A stretch of 64,000 bases of DNA from Paludibacterium denitrificans. Lineage in GTDB: Bacteria > Pseudomonadota > Gammaproteobacteria > Burkholderiales > Chromobacteriaceae. The stretch is taken from NCBI RefSeq assembly GCF_009707705.1, contig NZ_WLYX01000001.1, positions 2,356,001 through 2,420,000 on the forward strand. The letters run 5' to 3'. The notes beneath the pieces were generated by a model. The model saw nothing but the letters and a program-made list of their open reading frames with translations, did no database searches and was not told the origin of the DNA. The position numbers and the translations under genes were made by a program. Below, in pieces: positions 61,274-64,000 of the stretch. How positions within the stretch are numbered: the first letter of the stretch is position 1; each line of letters opens with the position of its first letter.

Positions 61274-63083
61274 CAGAAGCTCCCCAGACGGAAGTGATGG
61301 CGCAATTGGGTGCGGAATTTTTTCACCACGCCCAGCGAATCTTTCAGCAGATCACGCTCCAGCGCCGTCAGGGCATCCGGTTGAATCTGGTTACCGGGTA
61401 GCTGGTAAGCCTCCGGGCTGTGCAAGCCCTGCGTGAGCTTGAGGTTGAGCAAAAAGGACAGGGCCTCGGCCAGCTCTCGGGCAAACTCGCGCTCCAGATA
61501 GCCGTTTTCGGCCAACTTATCCAGCCGTTCAAACGAATTGCGTTCCAGCAGACCATGCTCCAGCGCCAGCGAGCGGATGCCGTGCACCAGCGGGAAGATG
61601 CCGCCTTTTTTCAGGTCGAGAAGGGCTTTGCCATTGCTTTCCTGCGTCAGTAGATGCGAGAACAGGCCAAGTGGAGTGTCGAACTGTTCCACCGCGCGGG
61701 CAAAGCGCGAGAAGAAGCTGGCGTCATCCTTCAGTTGTGTCAGCAGATACTCGCGGCAACGGCGCAGCAGGGTGGCATCACCCGCCACCGCTTCGGCATC
61801 GACGAAAATGGCCAGGTTCATCAGCGCATCGCCGGTGGGCGCATAAATCCACTGGTAGAGCCGGTCCTTGAGCGCGCTTTCGGTCAGCCGCCATTGCGCA
61901 TTGTTGACCATGATCTGGCCGGGGCAGGGCGGATAACCAAAGCGATGCAAGGCTTGCGAAAACGCGTCGCACAATTCGGCCAACCCGCTGTCGTCAAAGC
62001 CGTCACGCACGATCAGCGCATTGTCCTGATCGGTTTTCAGTATCTGTTCTCCGCGTCCTTCCGAACCCATCACGATCAGGCAGCTGTTGTCCTGTACCGC
62101 TTGCGGCGCGATCAGTTGCCGGTGCGCTCGAACAGCCGGGCATTCAGTGCCTGCACCAGCCGCCCCAGCTGCGGGGCTTTGACACCGTGGTTGGACAGGA
62201 TGTGTACCAGCCGCGTGATCTGCTGGGCGATGTCGGCCAGATCGTCCAGCGAGTCGGCCCGCTCCAGCCGCTGGGCAATCAGGTGCGAGTGGTTGGAGAA
62301 GTAAGACAGGATGTCGATCTGCGACAGGATGCTGACGGCCTCGCCGTTTTCCATCACCACCAGCCGGATGTTTTCCCGCGTCATGGTGAGCAGGGCGTTG
62401 AACAGGTAGTCGTCGATATCCACCGTGAACAGCCCGAAGCGGCAGCGTTGCGCCAGCGGGGTGCTGGTGGGCACGTCGTCGAGCACGATGTCGCGGAAAT
62501 CGCTGGTGGTGAACATGCCCAGTTGCCCGCTGTGTTGTACCAGCAGCGATTTCACCTTTTTCTGTTTCATGATGCCTTGGCGGCGTCGCGCACGCTGGTG
62601 TCGCCGCTGACGAAGACCGGCTGGCGGCTGCTGACCGCACGCACGGTGGCGGTGAGCAGGGTTTGCAGTTCGCGGTTGCTTAAGCACGTTGGGCCAGCGA
62701 GCCGAGTTTTTCCGAGACACTGGCGTAGAAATAGGCACCAAAGCGCGGGTTCTGGTTGGTGAGGGCGAGCAGCACGTCGCGCGGCAAGCTGAACAGCAGC
62801 GCTTCTTCATGCACGACAAAGCGGTTGGGGCTGTTGTCAGGCGACCAGCGCGCGGGCGTCGAAGGTATCGTCCGGCGCGATAGAGCGCGATGACTTCATC
62901 TCCCGCCATTTCGCGCACCAGCCCCTTGATGACGACATAGAGCGCCTCGACCGGGTCGCCCGGTGACAGGATGATGTCGTCGTCGGCAAAGAAGATGATA
63001 TCGGCCCGTTCCTCCAGTTCGCGTTGTTCTGCGCTGGTCAGGCTGTCAAACGGGGGCTGGTTGAAGTCGAATCGGCTCATCAT
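61273..63083 (-). CDS. cNMP-binding/CBS/DUF294 nucleotidyltransferase-like signalling protein
   Basis: About 603 residues. N-terminal cyclic-nucleotide-binding fold (IIFFADDDIILSPGDPVEAL), a pair of CBS domains (KVKSLLVQHSGQLGMFTTSD), a DUF294 nucleotidyltransferase-like domain (SCLIVMGSEGRGEQILKTDQ then DNALIV) and the C-terminal helical DUF294_C. Four frame breaks: about 62,850, 62,680-62,687 (GCTTAAGC for GCCGGC), 62,573 and 62,119 (CCGG for CCTGG). The start is at 63,083 or the adjacent ATG 63,080. Role in regulation inferred from domains. Confidence 0.88.
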
Positions 63084-63204
63084 GGTCTCCGGTGGCTGTC
63101 TTGGGCGCCTTTTCGGCCAACCTTGGCAGTTGGCCTTCAGGCAGCATAACGTCATCCGGTAGACGCTGGAAATACCTGCGTCAGGCGCAGGCCGAGGCGA
63201 TGGG

Positions 63205-63980
63205 TCAGAGGCGGGAGAGCAGCGGGGCGCCGTCGCGGAACAGGATGAGCTGGCCGGGCTCCAGTTGCGTCCAGTGTTCGTTGTCGGTCAGCGGCTGGGT
63301 GGCGATGACGGCCACGCGGTCCTGCGGAGTGGTAACGGTGGAAAAATCCACCGTAACGTCGTCGTCCACCAGATGCGCTTCGTGGAAGGGCGCTTGCCGC
63401 ACGATGTAATGCAGGTGCGTGGAGCAGTGCGAGAACAGCACCTCGCCATTACTCAACATGAAGTTGAACACGCCGTAGCCGCGGATTTCTTCGGCCAACC
63501 TCGCCACTTCGGCAAACAGCTCGTCCAGTTGCGGCGGCTGGCACCATTTGGCGCGCAGCTTTTCCATCAGGTAGCAGAACGCCCGTTCCGAATCGGTGCT
63601 GCCGACCGGGTTGTAGTAGCAGCCGGGGCCGGGTTCGAAGTTTTTCAGGTCGCCATTGTGAGCAAAAATCCAGTAACGGCCCCACATCTCGCGGCGGAAC
63701 GGGTGGGTATTGGCCAGCAGGATCTCGCCCTGTGTCGCCTTGCGGATGTGGGCAATCACATGCTCAGACTTGATCGGGTAATTGCGGACCAGATGGGCCA
63801 CCGGCGATTCGGCCGATGGTTTGGTGTCCAGAAACAGTTTAAGCAACCTTTGCCTTCGAAAAAGGCAATGCCCCAGCCGTCGGCATGGTGGTCGGTCAGC
63901 CCGCCACGACGGTGGAAACCTTCAAAGGAAAACAGAATGTCCGTGGGGGTGTTGCAGTTCATGCCCAAGAGCTGGCACAT
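63205..63980 (-). CDS. Class II glutamine amidotransferase, YafJ-type
   Basis: About 257 residues from ATG 63,980: [20 protein letters not shown], with Cys2 as N-terminal nucleophile after Met removal. [40 protein letters not shown] and [20 protein letters not shown] are the Ntn glutaminase motifs. Frame break at 63,837-63,844 (GCTTAAAC on the minus strand where GCCGGC gives [13 protein letters not shown]). A stand-alone glutaminase domain without synthetase; substrate unknown. Confidence 0.9.
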
Positions 63981-64000
63981 GGTGTTCTATCCGTTCAGAG

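Noticed and set aside
1..64000. CRISPR array or retron/DGR
   Set aside because: No regularly spaced short repeats and no reverse transcriptase motif (xxDD) in any frame.

Overview
The backbone (about 1-12,770 and 59,785-64,000) is GC-rich and carries an NAD-dependent glutamate dehydrogenase of the 1,600-residue class, a polyamine ABC transporter operon, dut, coaBC and radC. Downstream come a DnaQ-type exonuclease, a cNMP/CBS/DUF294 signalling protein and a YafJ-type amidotransferase. This gene set suggests a betaproteobacterium, most likely Neisseriales/Chromobacteriaceae; genus is inference.

The middle 47 kb is a genomic island inserted in radC. The first 150 codons of radC end at 12,767 and the last 75 resume at 59,775. 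Both junctions carry the same 10-bp core (TGACCGAGGC), flanked on the island side by inverted copies of GTTCACTAAC, and a large serine recombinase gene starts 87 bp inside the left end. The island is composite: a second copy of its right end lies at 42,217-42,390 and an N-terminal scrap of another large serine recombinase lies at 17,593.

Island layout: 12.8-17 kb recombinase, PAS scrap, chemoreceptor; 17-21.6 kb IS scraps, small membrane proteins, hypotheticals; 21.6-24.4 kb almost gene-free with repeats; 24.4-31.6 kb plasmid-like block (sigma-like protein, ParA plus ribbon-helix-helix partition pair, H-NS-like protein, small proteins) with many copies of GCTATACG; 31.9-36 kb five-PAS hybrid histidine kinase plus HD-GYP response regulator (c-di-GMP); 36.8-37.7 kb IS5 and IS110 remnants; 38-41 kb pilV/pilW/pilX-like minor pilin operon; 42-46.7 kb nuclease scrap, P4-type primase with an IS3 in its last codons, small Rep-like protein; 47-51.7 kb resolvase and a defence-like block (membrane protein, TIR, SIR2, DUF6602 protein); 52.3-53.7 kb integron gene cassettes with two attC sites but no integrase; 53.8-55.3 kb IS1182-type IS; 55.7-59.4 kb ParA-like ATPase, HEPN-like protein and small membrane proteins.

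Many genes, including the normally essential coaBC, contain single-base frameshifts. These fall at CCWGG sites (read as CCGG or CCCTGG) and at GCCGGC sites (read as GCTTAAGC or a close variant). That regularity points to base-calling errors at methylated motifs rather than gene decay, so most frameshifted backbone genes are annotated here as functional.
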